A stretch of 14,779 nt of DNA from Desulfovibrio sp. (GCA_020217165.1 JAIWOE010000028.1:1-14779), one strand, 5' to 3'; positions 1-7,015 are shown, counted from the first letter of the stretch. The notes: generated by a model not told the origin, from the letters alone. A program made the numbers and translations.

Positions 1-1088
1 GCCAGCTTCTTGCCCATGATCTTGCGCAGATCCTGGGCCCGGTAGTTGGCCAGCCCCACCCCCAGGCAGCGGCCGTCCAGGCCGCAGATGCGCACCAGGG
101 CCCCACGGCCGAAGCTGCCTTCCACCGCACGAATGCCGATGGGCAGCAGGCTCTTGCCATTGGAGGTCAGGGCCCGGGCCGCGCCATCATCCACAAGCAG
201 AGTGCCCACGGGCACGGCGTTGTAGGCCAGACGGTATTTGCGCTGGGGAATGCTTTTGTCGTGGGGAACGATGAACGTGCCCAGGGCCTCCCCATCCATG
301 GCCCGCACCAGGGCACCTGGGATGCGGCCGGAAACGATGAGGGTGGGCGCCCCCAGCTGGGCCGCCCGACGGGCCGCCCGCAGCTTGGAATACATGCCGC
401 CGGTGCCCACGGCGGTCTTGCCGGAGCACATGGCTTCGAGGTTCAGGGAGTCGATGTCGTCAATATGGTCCAGGCGCCTGGCGGCGGGGTCCTCGGCGGG
501 GTTGGCGGTGTACACGCCGTCGGCCGAGGTGAGGTTCACCAGCAGATCGCCCTCCACCACATTGAGCAACAGGGCGGCCAGGGTGTCGTTATCCCCGAAT
601 TCCAGCTCCTCCACCACCACGGTGTCGTTTTCGTTGACCACGGGCACCGCAGCCCAGTTGAAAAGCACGCCAAAAGTGTTGCGGGCATTGAGGAAACGGC
701 GGGGGCTGCGCAGGTCGTCCCTGGTCAGGAGCAGCTGGGCGGTGACGATGCCGCGCCTGCCGAAGGCCTGATCGTAGGCATGCATGAGCCGGCTCTGCCC
801 CACGGCGGAAGCAGCCTGTCGATCCGGCATCCCTTTGATGACACGGCATTTTTCCGACGCACAGATGACCCCGCGACCGGCAGCCACCGCCCCGGAGGAG
901 ACCAGGGCCACCTGCAGCCCCCGGGCCATGAGCTGGGAAATCTGCTCGGCAAGTTGCTCGATGATGGCCTCGTCGATGCCCGTCTTGCCCGTGAGCACGG
1001 CGCTGCCCACCTTGACCACCACACGCCGCGCCTTGGCCAGCCACTGGCGACGCACCGCCAGTTGGGCTTCATCCTGCGTCGTTGTCAT
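1..1088 (-). CDS. proB: Glutamate 5-kinase (3' end truncated by window edge)
   Basis: This is ProB, which phosphorylates L-glutamate to gamma-glutamyl phosphate in the first step of proline synthesis in the cytoplasm. 362 codons are visible with no stop, so roughly the last 10-20 residues lie outside the window. The amino-acid-kinase domain is clear: VVVKVGSAVL near residues 23-32, the LVSSGAVAAG glycine loop, and the family signature NENDTVVVEELEFGDNDTL in mid-protein. A C-terminal PUA domain occupies about residues 280-362. The ATG at 1088 is 13 nt downstream of the obg stop and has only a weak Shine-Dalgarno sequence (GGGAAC), which suggests translational coupling. It is the last visible gene of the rplU-rpmA-obg-proB group, an order known from sulfate-reducing deltaproteobacteria. 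Identity is very secure. Confidence 0.97.
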   Translation of the reverse strand, partial: MTTTQDEAQLAVRRQWLAKARRVVVKVGSAVLTGKTGIDEAIIEQLAEQISQLMARGLQVALVSSGAVAAGRGVICASEKCRVIKGMPDRQAASAVGQSRLMHAYDQAFGRRGIVTAQLLLTRDDLRSPRRFLNARNTFGVLFNWAAVPVVNENDTVVVEELEFGDNDTLAALLLNVVEGDLLVNLTSADGVYTANPAEDPAARRLDHIDDIDSLNLEAMCSGKTAVGTGGMYSKLRAARRAAQLGAPTLIVSGRIPGALVRAMDGEALGTFIVPHDKSIPQRKYRLAYNAVPVGTLLVDDGAARALTSNGKSLLPIGIRAVEGSFGRGALVRICGLDGRCLGVGLANYRAQDLRKIMGKKL

Positions 1089-1101
1089 GGCTGGTTCCCG
1101 G

Positions 1102-2469
1102 TTACGGCTGGGGCGTCCGGCATGCACCCTTGACATGGGCAAGCATGTCCCAGATGGCCGCCAGCAATTGATCCACCCCGCGTTTTTCCAGGGCGGAGAT
1201 GAAGAATACGCGCATGCCGTCTGCCTGGGCCCGGGCCTTGAGGGTCTGGAGCTGCTCGGCGGACAACAGGTCGATCTTGTTGACCACCCGCAATTGCGGC
1301 TTTTCCAGCAAGGCGGGGTCAAAGGCAGCCATCTCCTCATCCACCAGGCGGAAACCGGACCAGGGATCTGTCCCAGATTCGTCAGTCGCGTCGAGCGCAA
1401 AGACCCGCTGGTCCACGTCCTCGACGGAAAGCAGGTGCACCAGGCAGCGCGTGCGCTCCACATGCTTGAGAAACCGCACCCCAAGGCCCTGGCCCTGGTG
1501 GGCGCCTTCGATGAGGCCGGGGATGTCGGCCATGACAAAGCGCTCCCCCAGGTCGGCGCCAGGGCCGTCCATGACCACCCCCAGGTTGGGGGTGAGGGTG
1601 GTGAAGGGATAATTGGCAATCTTGGGGCGCGCCTGGGAGACGGCGGCAATGAAGGTGGACTTGCCGGCATTGGGCAGGCCCACCAGGCCCACGTCCGCCA
1701 GAATCTTCAGTTCCAGTCGGAGCTTGCGTTCCTGGCCAGGCTCGCCGGGCTGGGCGAAGCGGGGGGCGCGCATGGTGGAGGACTTGAAGTGGACGTTGCC
1801 CTTGCCGCCGCGGCCGCCCTTGGCCGCCAGCCAGCGCTTGCCAGGGGCGTCCAGATCGGCCACCAGCACGCCGCGGATATCATTGGGAGAGGCGTTGATG
1901 GCGTCATCGTCATCATCGTCATCAGCCACATCACAGGCATCCTCGCAGCCGGCGAAGCAGCCTTCGTCGTCCATTTCCACGGGATCGCAGCCGATGTTGC
2001 CCTCGTTGTCATCATCGCCATCGTCGTCGGGCTCGTCGCCGGTGTAGCCGTCCAGGGCGAGCATTTCCTCGATGTCCCGAGGCTCGTTGGCGCGCCAATT
2101 GAGCTGGGGCGGAGCCAGAAAGCCTTCCTGGGCGACGGGTTCGGGGGGAGCGGCCTCGGCCTTGGGCATGGGCATCTCATAGATGAGGGTGCCCACGGGC
2201 ACCTTGATGACCAGATCCCTGCCGGCGCGGCCATAGCGCTGCTGTCCCATGCCGTACTGGCCGTTTTCGGCGCCGTAGCGGCGCTTGAGGCGAAAATCGT
2301 ACAGGGTCAGCAGGTCGGCGGAGGCTTCAAACCACACGTCGCCGCCCTGGCCACCGTCGCCGCCGTCGGGACCGCCGCGGGGAATGAACTTCTCCCGGCG
2401 AAAGGAGACGCACCCGCGCCCGCCGTTGCCGGAGCGCACGGTGATGACAGCTTCGTCAACGAACTTCAT
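1102..2469 (-). CDS. obg: Obg/CgtA GTPase with acidic, Cys-containing insertion
   Basis: Essential ribosome-associated GTPase acting in 50S maturation and stress control. The N-terminal glycine-rich Obg domain starts at MKFVDEA and ends with [12 protein letters not shown] (residues 217-228). The G domain has all motifs: GLPNAGKS (264-271), the switch I region NYPFTT (286-291), DIPG (315-318), NKID (397-400) and SALE (425-428). No C-terminal OCT extension is seen. At 455 residues it is longer than a typical Obg of about 330-390. The excess lies mainly in residues 99-198, inserted between the strands VGTLIYE and [13 protein letters not shown]. The insert is Pro/Glu-rich, then strongly acidic with a run of seven Asp (183-189) and Cys at 161, 171, 175 and 179. 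A smaller extra loop lies near 354-374. Start: ATG at 2469 with GAGG six bases upstream. Confidence 0.96.
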   Translation of the reverse strand: MKFVDEAVITVRSGNGGRGCVSFRREKFIPRGGPDGGDGGQGGDVWFEASADLLTLYDFRLKRRYGAENGQYGMGQQRYGRAGRDLVIKVPVGTLIYEMPMPKAEAAPPEPVAQEGFLAPPQLNWRANEPRDIEEMLALDGYTGDEPDDDGDDDNEGNIGCDPVEMDDEGCFAGCEDACDVADDDDDDDAINASPNDIRGVLVADLDAPGKRWLAAKGGRGGKGNVHFKSSTMRAPRFAQPGEPGQERKLRLELKILADVGLVGLPNAGKSTFIAAVSQARPKIANYPFTTLTPNLGVVMDGPGADLGERFVMADIPGLIEGAHQGQGLGVRFLKHVERTRCLVHLLSVEDVDQRVFALDATDESGTDPWSGFRLVDEEMAAFDPALLEKPQLRVVNKIDLLSAEQLQTLKARAQADGMRVFFISALEKRGVDQLLAAIWDMLAHVKGACRTPQP

Positions 2470-2493
2470 GGGGAGGCCTCGGGCATGCGCCAG

Positions 2494-2545
2494 AAAAAAA
2501 CGATGACAAAGAGGGCGAAGGACGCCAAGCGCCCCTCACCCTCTT
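2494..2545 (-). terminator. Stem-loop with delayed T-tract between rpmA and obg (attenuator or weak terminator)
   Basis: On the minus-strand transcript the arms GAGGGTGAGGGGCGC and GCGTCCTTCGCCCTC pair over 15 bp with three G-U wobbles, and two further A-U pairs at the base make 17 bp. The loop is only three bases. After the stem come TGTCATCG and then seven T residues. The wobbles all favour the minus-strand RNA, so this is a transcript structure and not just inverted DNA. Because the T-tract is about eight bases beyond the stem, it looks like an inefficient terminator or a processing/stability hairpin that could lower obg expression relative to the ribosomal protein genes. The stem is seen; the role is inferred. 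Confidence 0.55.
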
Positions 2546-2570
2546 CCAAACAGCATGAAAACGCGAAGGC

Positions 2571-2858
2571 TTAGGCCTCTGCAGCAGCAGGGGCTTCCGC
2601 CGGCAGCACATGCACGCGCGTTTTGACCTTGCGGTTACGCAGGTACTTTTCGAACTTCACCACGCCGTCGGCAAGGGCGAAGAGCGTGTAATCGCTGCCC
2701 ACGCCAACATTCTTGCCGGCATGGAACGTGGAGCCGACCTGGCGAACAAGGATGTTGCCAGCCCGCACCACCTGGCCGCCGAAGCGCTTGACGCCGCGCC
2801 GTTGCCCCTGTGAGTCGCGGCCGTTCCTGGAACTGCCGCCTGCTTTTTTATGTGCCAT
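2571..2858 (-). CDS. rpmA: Ribosomal protein bL27
   Basis: Large-subunit ribosomal protein L27, located near the peptidyl-transferase centre. The 95-residue product opens with [20 protein letters not shown] and has the [15 protein letters not shown] core and the [16 protein letters not shown] end typical of the family. The Ala/Glu-rich tail (about residues 86-95) is the usual variable extension. There is no N-terminal cleavable extension of the Firmicutes kind: the Met is followed directly by the mature-type AHKKAGG. The Shine-Dalgarno sequence AAGGAG overlaps the rplU stop codon and sits 9 nt before the ATG, so the two genes are translated in tandem. Confidence 0.98.
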   Translation of the reverse strand: MAHKKAGGSSRNGRDSQGQRRGVKRFGGQVVRAGNILVRQVGSTFHAGKNVGVGSDYTLFALADGVVKFEKYLRNRKVKTRVHVLPAEAPAAAEA

Positions 2859-2870
2859 GGGTGCTTCTCC

Positions 2871-3176
2871 TTAGGCAATGGACGTGACCCTGAGGGTGGT
2901 GTAGCTCTGGCGATGCCCCTGCTTCTTGCGGGAATCGTTGCGGCGCCACTTCTTGAAGACCACGACCTTCTTGTCGCGGAAGTGCTCCACCACTTCGCAG
3001 GAGACGGTCACGCCGTCCACGTAGGGCGCGCCGACCTTGGTCTCGTCCCCGGACAGCATGAGGACCTTGTCCAGCTTCACTTCCTGGCCAGGCTCGGCCG
3101 CCAGGAGATCCACGTCAACAAGGGTGCCTTCCTGCACCTTGTACTGCTTGCCACTGCATTCAATAATTGCGAACAT
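2871..3176 (-). CDS. rplU: Ribosomal protein bL21
   Basis: Large-subunit ribosomal protein L21, which binds 23S rRNA. The chosen start gives 101 residues beginning MFAIIECSGKQYKV, the canonical N-terminus, and ending YTTLRVTSIA. The family signature of KKWRRNDSRKKQGHRQ, basic and His-containing, is present in the C-terminal part. The frame stays open upstream to an ATG at 3191, but that start would read through the ribosome binding site; GGAGG at 3182-3186 is five bases from the ATG at 3176, which decides the start. The gene is 12 nt upstream of rpmA and only 29 nt downstream of the lipoprotein stop codon; its promoter lies within that upstream gene. Confidence 0.98.
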   Translation of the reverse strand: MFAIIECSGKQYKVQEGTLVDVDLLAAEPGQEVKLDKVLMLSGDETKVGAPYVDGVTVSCEVVEHFRDKKVVVFKKWRRNDSRKKQGHRQSYTTLRVTSIA

Positions 3177-3202
3177 TTTTTCCTCCGGCATGGGAAACAG
3201 GC

Positions 3203-3231
3203 GTATTACCTCATGCCTGGCATGGCGTCAA
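3203..3231 (-). promoter_or_regulatory. Sigma-70-type promoter for rplU inside the end of the lipoprotein gene
   Basis: Minus-strand TTGACG (3231-3226, five of six consensus bases) is followed after exactly 17 bp by TAATAC (3208-3203; AT-rich but only three of six to TATAAT). The -10 overlaps the TAA stop codon of the upstream gene. Initiation would be near 3196, leaving a leader of about 20 nt carrying the GGAGG of rplU. This would give the ribosomal protein genes a promoter of their own although there is almost no intergenic space. Confidence 0.55.
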
Positions 3232-4180
3232 TGGTATTTTTCTTGCCCTCTTCCCATTTTTTTGTGAGCCCGAAATATTCCAGGATCTTGAAGCCCACGG
3301 GGTACCCGGCATAGGGATCCCCGTTACGGGTGGCCGTGGCCGAGAGGGAGAGCAGGGTCACCTCCGCCCCCGCGGCGCAGTGCTGGAAGCGCTCCCAGAT
3401 GGCATCTCCCTGGGTGAACCGGGAATAATGCTCCGTGCAGCGGCTGCTGCGCGCCCAAAACATGGCGCTGCGGATGGCGGAGTTCATGGGCAGCAGGCCC
3501 TCCCCCAGGGGGGCCGGGGCCTGGCCGCCAAAGTACGGGAAGCGGCGGTCTTCCATGCTGTGCACATGCAACACTGGCAGGGCCTTGGCCGGCGCACAGC
3601 CCGGCACGTCCAGGGCAGCCCCCACCACGGCCACGCCTGCCAGCAGGTCGGCATGTTCGCAAGCCATGCGGTAGGCCATCATGCCTCCGGCCCCCTTACC
3701 GGCCAGGTAGATGCGGGCCGGGTCCACCCCGAATTTTCCTGGCAGCACCCTGATGAGGCTGGCCAGCCAGGCGGCATCCGGGGCCTGGGCCGCCTGGGCC
3801 TCTCCGCAGCAGGCCCCAGCATTCCAGGCCAGGGCGTGGGCCGGGCCGCTGCCCTGGGGGAACGCCAGGACCACACCGGCATCCCGGGCGGCGGCGTGCA
3901 GGCCCAGGCTTTGGGCGGCTGCCTGGGGGGAGGAGCCGGCATCGTGCAGAAAAATCAGGGCCGCGCGCTCGCGGGCCAGCTGAGGTGGCGGCTCAAAGAG
4001 CACGGGACGCGCCGGCAGGGACACCTCGGCCGGTTGGGACGCAGGGGATGTGGCAGCCTGCGCTGTCTGGGAAATGGTCGCCCCCCCGGTCCCGCGCCCG
4101 GCGCGGGTCGTGCTGGCCTTGCAGCCAGCCACCAGCAGGGCAATGCAGACGACTGGTATCATGAACAAGCTGTAACGCAT
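3206..4180 (-). CDS. Lipoprotein, degenerate PHB-depolymerase/LpqC-like alpha/beta hydrolase
   Basis: Exported lipoprotein of 324 residues. A hydrophobic signal ends in the lipobox LVAGC (lipidated Cys20), followed by a Thr/Ala/Gly-rich linker to about residue 55. The body resembles the esterase PHB-depolymerase (LpqC) family: an oxyanion-type LIFLHDAG (75-82), WNAGACCG (119-126), DPARIYLAGKGAGGMMAY (153-170), and the acid-loop HSMEDRRFPYFGG with Asp211. In active members the elbow reads G-x-S-x-G-G; here it is GKGAGG, and the codon at 3692-3694 is GGG, so the nucleophile is Gly163. The C-terminal GGHxWPG segment is replaced by ATATRNGDPYAG (281-292), so the His is missing too. It is probably a non-catalytic binding or structural protein. 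The ribosome binding site is GAGGAGA upstream of the ATG at 4180. It is transcribed toward rplU. Confidence 0.85.
   Translation of the reverse strand: MRYSLFMIPVVCIALLVAGCKASTTRAGRGTGGATISQTAQAATSPASQPAEVSLPARPVLFEPPPQLARERAALIFLHDAGSSPQAAAQSLGLHAAARDAGVVLAFPQGSGPAHALAWNAGACCGEAQAAQAPDAAWLASLIRVLPGKFGVDPARIYLAGKGAGGMMAYRMACEHADLLAGVAVVGAALDVPGCAPAKALPVLHVHSMEDRRFPYFGGQAPAPLGEGLLPMNSAIRSAMFWARSSRCTEHYSRFTQGDAIWERFQHCAAGAEVTLLSLSATATRNGDPYAGYPVGFKILEYFGLTKKWEEGKKNTIDAMPGMR
3212..3224. promoter_or_regulatory. Palindrome in the rplU promoter spacer (operator candidate)
   Basis: CATGCC-T-GGCATG is a perfect 6-bp inverted repeat around one central base and lies wholly between the -35 and -10 hexamers of the rplU promoter. 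It is also coding sequence for the lipoprotein C-terminus. A further GGCATG half-site is present at 3187-3192. A repressor bound here would block the polymerase; no particular regulator can be named. Confidence 0.35.
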
Positions 4181-4251
4181 GCATTTTCTCCTCTGACCGA
4201 TTGCCTAGTTCCAGTTCCATTTGATACAGTGAACAGGCTCTCAGCGTCCAG

Positions 4252-4288
4252 CGATCAATCTCCTGACCCGAGATTGATCGTGTTTTTT
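4252..4288 (+). terminator. Terminator-like hairpin in the leader of the TPR gene
   Basis: CGATCAATCT and AGATTGATCG form a perfect 10-bp stem around a 9-base loop, followed by TGTTTTTT. It ends three bases before the GGAGG of the TPR gene. No gene on the plus strand lies upstream, so it does not end an operon; it could attenuate the TPR transcript, or serve as an operator between the divergent lipoprotein and TPR genes. The stem is AT-rich and would be a modest terminator. The remaining divergent region, 4181-4251, holds only a weak promoter resemblance (TTGCCT at 4201, TACAGT at 4225, 18-bp spacer). Confidence 0.5.
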
Positions 4289-4301
4289 CCGGAGGAACCC
4301 A

Positions 4302-5306
4302 ATGCCCGTCCGCGTCCCGAGTCGTCTTTTCCCTTTATGTTTCGCCTTGTTGTCCGCCACCCTGCTCCTTGCATGCACTCACGGCATCGTCCTGGCCCAG
4401 ACTGGCCAGCCGGGTTCCCTGAGCATCAAGGACCCCCTGCTCTCCGGCGCCACCCGCGCCCAGACCGCCGAGGAAAAAGTCATGACGGGCATTGAATCCG
4501 CCCGTCGCGGCGCGCACGAGGTGGCGGTGCGCTACTTCACCGAAGCCATCGATTCCGGCACCTTGTCGCGGTATGACATGGGCACGGCCCTCAAGGCCCG
4601 GGCCCTGGCGTGGTTCGATCGCGGCATCATGGAGGAATCCCTCAAGGATTTCAACGCCGCCGCCGCCATCCTGCCCTCGGACCCGGATATTTTCCACAAT
4701 CGAGCCAACATCTATCTGAAGATGGGCCGCAATGCCGAAGCCCAGGCCGACCTGCAGAACGCCCAGGATCTGTATTTTGACCGCGGCTCCATGTGGCTGG
4801 AAAAAGATGACATGGACAAGGCCATTTCCGATTTCAGCAAAGCCATCCTCCTGGACGCCAAGGATGCCGACGCCTATCTCCATCGCGGCATCGCCTTGAA
4901 AATAAAGGGGGATCTGGACAAGGCCATCCAGGACTACACCAAATCCATTGAGCTGCAGCCCGACGCCACGGCCTTTTCCAACCGCGGCAACGCCTGGCTG
5001 AAAAAGGGCGATCTGGCCCGCGCCAAGGCCGACTACGACAAGGCCGAATCCCTGGAGCCCAACTACCCGCACACCTATTTCAACCGCTCCCAGCTCTTCC
5101 TGCAACAGGGGGACCTGCAGCACGCCCTGCAGGACATCAACAAGGCCATCGCCATCAATACGCAGGATGCCCAGGCCTACGCCGCCCGGGGCGAGATTTA
5201 CGCCCGCCTGGGCAACGCGGACCAGGCCGAGCAGGAGTTCCGCAAGGCCCGGCAGCTGGACCCCCAGGTGGTGCTGCCCACCACAGCCGCGGGTGGCATG
5301 CAGTGA
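4302..5306 (+). CDS. Exported tetratricopeptide-repeat protein
   Basis: 334-residue protein made almost wholly of TPR helices, a protein-protein interaction scaffold. The N-terminus has a basic start and a hydrophobic stretch (about residues 9-25). Two processing sites are possible: a lipobox-like LLAC with Cys25, or signal peptidase I cleavage after VLA near residue 32. About eight TPR units follow from residue 56, with the usual A-x-x-x-R/G and A-x-x-D-x-x-K-A-I patterns, for example AYLHRGIALKIKGDLDKAIQ. The unit beginning PDIFHNRANIY is several residues short, as if its second helix were clipped. Start: ATG at 4302 with GGAGG six bases upstream. It is divergent from the lipoprotein gene and 112 bp ahead of the SWIM gene. 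The partner is unknown; envelope assembly or scaffold roles are possible but unproven. Confidence 0.88.
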   Translation: MPVRVPSRLFPLCFALLSATLLLACTHGIVLAQTGQPGSLSIKDPLLSGATRAQTAEEKVMTGIESARRGAHEVAVRYFTEAIDSGTLSRYDMGTALKARALAWFDRGIMEESLKDFNAAAAILPSDPDIFHNRANIYLKMGRNAEAQADLQNAQDLYFDRGSMWLEKDDMDKAISDFSKAILLDAKDADAYLHRGIALKIKGDLDKAIQDYTKSIELQPDATAFSNRGNAWLKKGDLARAKADYDKAESLEPNYPHTYFNRSQLFLQQGDLQHALQDINKAIAINTQDAQAYAARGEIYARLGNADQAEQEFRKARQLDPQVVLPTTAAGGMQ

Positions 5307-5346
5307 CGTCGGCCGCCGTCCCCGCAGTCTGACGCAGTGGCGGTTG

Positions 5347-5375
5347 TTGCTTTCGTTTGCGTGGTTTCGTACACT
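5347..5375 (+). promoter_or_regulatory. Possible sigma-70-type promoter for the SWIM protein gene
   Basis: TTGCTT and TACACT are separated by 17 bp in the gap between the TPR and SWIM genes, and the start point would fall about 35 nt before the GTG. The hexamers match consensus at three and four positions, so the call rests mostly on spacing and context. No terminator is evident after the TPR gene, so readthrough is also possible. Confidence 0.35.
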
Positions 5376-5418
5376 GCAGCGTGCGCCCCCGCGCCACCGC
5401 CGACCAAGGATCATCCCC

Positions 5419-6894
5419 GTGCCCCCTGCAGACGACGCGCCGCCCTTCCCGCACCACCCCGCCCAGCCCATCCTGGTGGACAGCTTCACCGGCGACAATG
5501 CCGTGTATGCCGTCGATCCCCGGGCCTGGACCTGCACCTGCGAGGAGTGGCACGCCATGCGCGCCGCCTTCAAGCCTCACGATGTGCGCCGCATGTGCCC
5601 GCATTTGCTGCATGTGTTCCGCGAACAGCCTGCCCTCCTGCCCGGGGGCTTCAAGGAACGGGACCGGCGGATCATTGAACGGCTGGCGCCCCTGGGTCTG
5701 GGGTATCCCATTTGCCGGCGCATCGTCTCCCTGCCACTGCCTGTGCTGCCCCACCAAAGCGGACCAGACAGCGCAGACATCTTTTTCCCCCGCGACCGCA
5801 CCGTCCCCTGGATTAGCGTGCTGTGCGCCGAGGGCTTCTTCCATTATCATCCCGCCGAGGACCGTTGGGCCAATCGCCGTGCCCCGGCAGCCCCGGCGCA
5901 CTGCCAGATGCTGGAACTGCGCATCCACAAGGCCCTGAGTCAGGAAGGGGGCGGCCGCCCCGCCGGGCAGGCCGAGACCGCGACGGACCCGGACACCGAT
6001 GGCGCATGGCGTCAGCATGCCCCGGGGAATGTCATGCCTCCCCTGGGCGAAGGCTGGGCGACGGAGGATGCACCTGCGCAGGGGCAGCCCTATGACGAAC
6101 CCGAGACCGGGGAGTGGCGGGCACAGTGGCAGGCGGAACCACCGGACCATGCCCACCCTGCGGCGGACAACGTGTCCCCTTCCCAGGGGATGAACGAGCA
6201 GGACCTGCCGGAAATGCCGCCCCCCTTAGCGGCTGCGGAGGAAGACCTGACATGGCCGGACACATCCGCCGCCGGCCCGCCTCCAACGCAACCCATGCCT
6301 GCGCCTCCGCGCGATCCGCGCCGCCACGCCGATCGCCCTGACAGACCGGGCCCTCTTGACCGGGCTCCCCTTCGCGTTGGTCCGCAGGGTCGCCCGCCGT
6401 CGATGCGGCCGGCCGTATCCGTGCGCACCATCGGCTGCGTGGTGCTGGTCCTGCTGGCCCTCAGCGCCGTGGGGGCGTATCTGGTGGTAAGCAAGGCCGA
6501 GCTCTCCCTGGGCGGGCTGCTCCGGTCCGCCGCCAAGGTGTTCCAGAGGGAAACACCGCCCCCGCCCGTGCCCGGCCGGGCCAACATGGACCTGCCGCCC
6601 ACCACCGGGCTGCAGACGGTCCCCGGCGGACACTGGCCGCCCAAGGAGCAGGCCCGGGACATCCTCAAGCTCATCCAGACCAACCCCAGCCAGGGCCGGT
6701 ACACCATCACTAAAAAACTGCCGGAGAGCGTGGTGTTGTTCGGGGTGGATCTGGACGTGCAATCCATTTACCGCGTGGAACGCCACAACAACGGCACCGA
6801 ATCCCGCGACAGTTGGCTCGGCCACACCATGTTCCGCCTGGAAAGCGCCTCCCAGGGCGGCTCCCTGGCCGACGTGCCCGCCGGTCAGCCCTGA
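5419..6894 (+). CDS. Single-pass membrane protein with N-terminal SWIM zinc-finger motif
   Basis: 491-residue protein with an unusual layout. Residues 28-67 form a SWIM-type zinc finger: after YAVDPRAWT comes C39-x-C41, an 18-residue spacer, then C60-P-H62, the CxCx(n)CxH signature. SWIM domains bind zinc and usually act in DNA or protein contacts. A globular part with Trp/His runs to about 172. A long Pro/Ala/Glu-rich low-complexity stretch follows (about 173-333), then one membrane helix (338-358). A C-terminal domain of about 130 residues matches nothing I recognise. The basic flank PPSMRPAVSVR before the helix predicts the SWIM end in the cytoplasm and the C-terminus outside. Start: a GTG with AAGGA eight bases upstream; this is the first in-frame start with a site after the TPR stop, but a more upstream start is not fully excluded. 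Function unknown. Confidence 0.75.
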   Translation: MPPADDAPPFPHHPAQPILVDSFTGDNAVYAVDPRAWTCTCEEWHAMRAAFKPHDVRRMCPHLLHVFREQPALLPGGFKERDRRIIERLAPLGLGYPICRRIVSLPLPVLPHQSGPDSADIFFPRDRTVPWISVLCAEGFFHYHPAEDRWANRRAPAAPAHCQMLELRIHKALSQEGGGRPAGQAETATDPDTDGAWRQHAPGNVMPPLGEGWATEDAPAQGQPYDEPETGEWRAQWQAEPPDHAHPAADNVSPSQGMNEQDLPEMPPPLAAAEEDLTWPDTSAAGPPPTQPMPAPPRDPRRHADRPDRPGPLDRAPLRVGPQGRPPSMRPAVSVRTIGCVVLVLLALSAVGAYLVVSKAELSLGGLLRSAAKVFQRETPPPPVPGRANMDLPPTTGLQTVPGGHWPPKEQARDILKLIQTNPSQGRYTITKKLPESVVLFGVDLDVQSIYRVERHNNGTESRDSWLGHTMFRLESASQGGSLADVPAGQP

Positions 6895-6954
6895 TCCTAG
6901 CCTGATCCTGACTTGATCCTGGCCCTCCCTGGCCTGATTTTGATCTGATCCCCA
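6890..6954 (+). repeat. Six degenerate 11-bp direct repeats upstream of the SulP gene
   Basis: Units are CCTGATCCTAG, CCTGATCCTGA, CTTGATCCTGG, CCCTCCCTGG (10 bp), CCTGATTTTGA and TCTGATCCCCA, in a head-to-tail row. The first overlaps the stop codon of the SWIM gene. The 11-bp period places each TGATC core on nearly the same face of the DNA. An A-tract of eight follows at 6956-6963. The array fits a multi-site activator or repressor region for the transporter, or a simple tandem duplication. Confidence 0.6.
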
Positions 6955-6986
6955 CAAAAAAAATCTCCGTTTCCCGCGCGCAGCCC

Positions 6987-7015
6987 TTGTCTTCGCCCCA
7001 TGGCAGGCGTAACTT
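6987..7015 (+). promoter_or_regulatory. Weak sigma-70-like promoter before the SulP gene
   Basis: TTGTCT and TAACTT are 17 bp apart, and initiation near 7022 would leave a leader of about 30 nt with the GGAGAG ribosome site. Each hexamer matches consensus at only about three positions. It lies just downstream of the 11-bp repeats, which would then occupy roughly -70 to -130. Confidence 0.3.

Noticed and set aside
784..2574. Long plus-strand open frame of almost 600 codons opposite proB and obg
   Set aside because: It is antisense to two clearly recognisable genes; high GC in third positions keeps the opposite frame open. Its translation is low-complexity His/Gly/Ala-rich with no family signature.
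3177..3191. Upstream ATG for rplU at 3191
   Set aside because: Reading from there would translate the GGAGG ribosome site; MFAIIE is the conserved L21 start.
3167..4495. Plus-strand open frame of 442 codons across the lipoprotein gene and the start of the TPR gene
   Set aside because: It lies over a gene with a signal peptide, lipobox and family motifs, crosses the divergent promoter region and runs into another gene; there is no ribosome site.
6890..6954. The 11-bp repeats as a CRISPR or replication iteron array
   Set aside because: Units are far too short and have no spacers for CRISPR; there is no replication initiator gene or origin context nearby.
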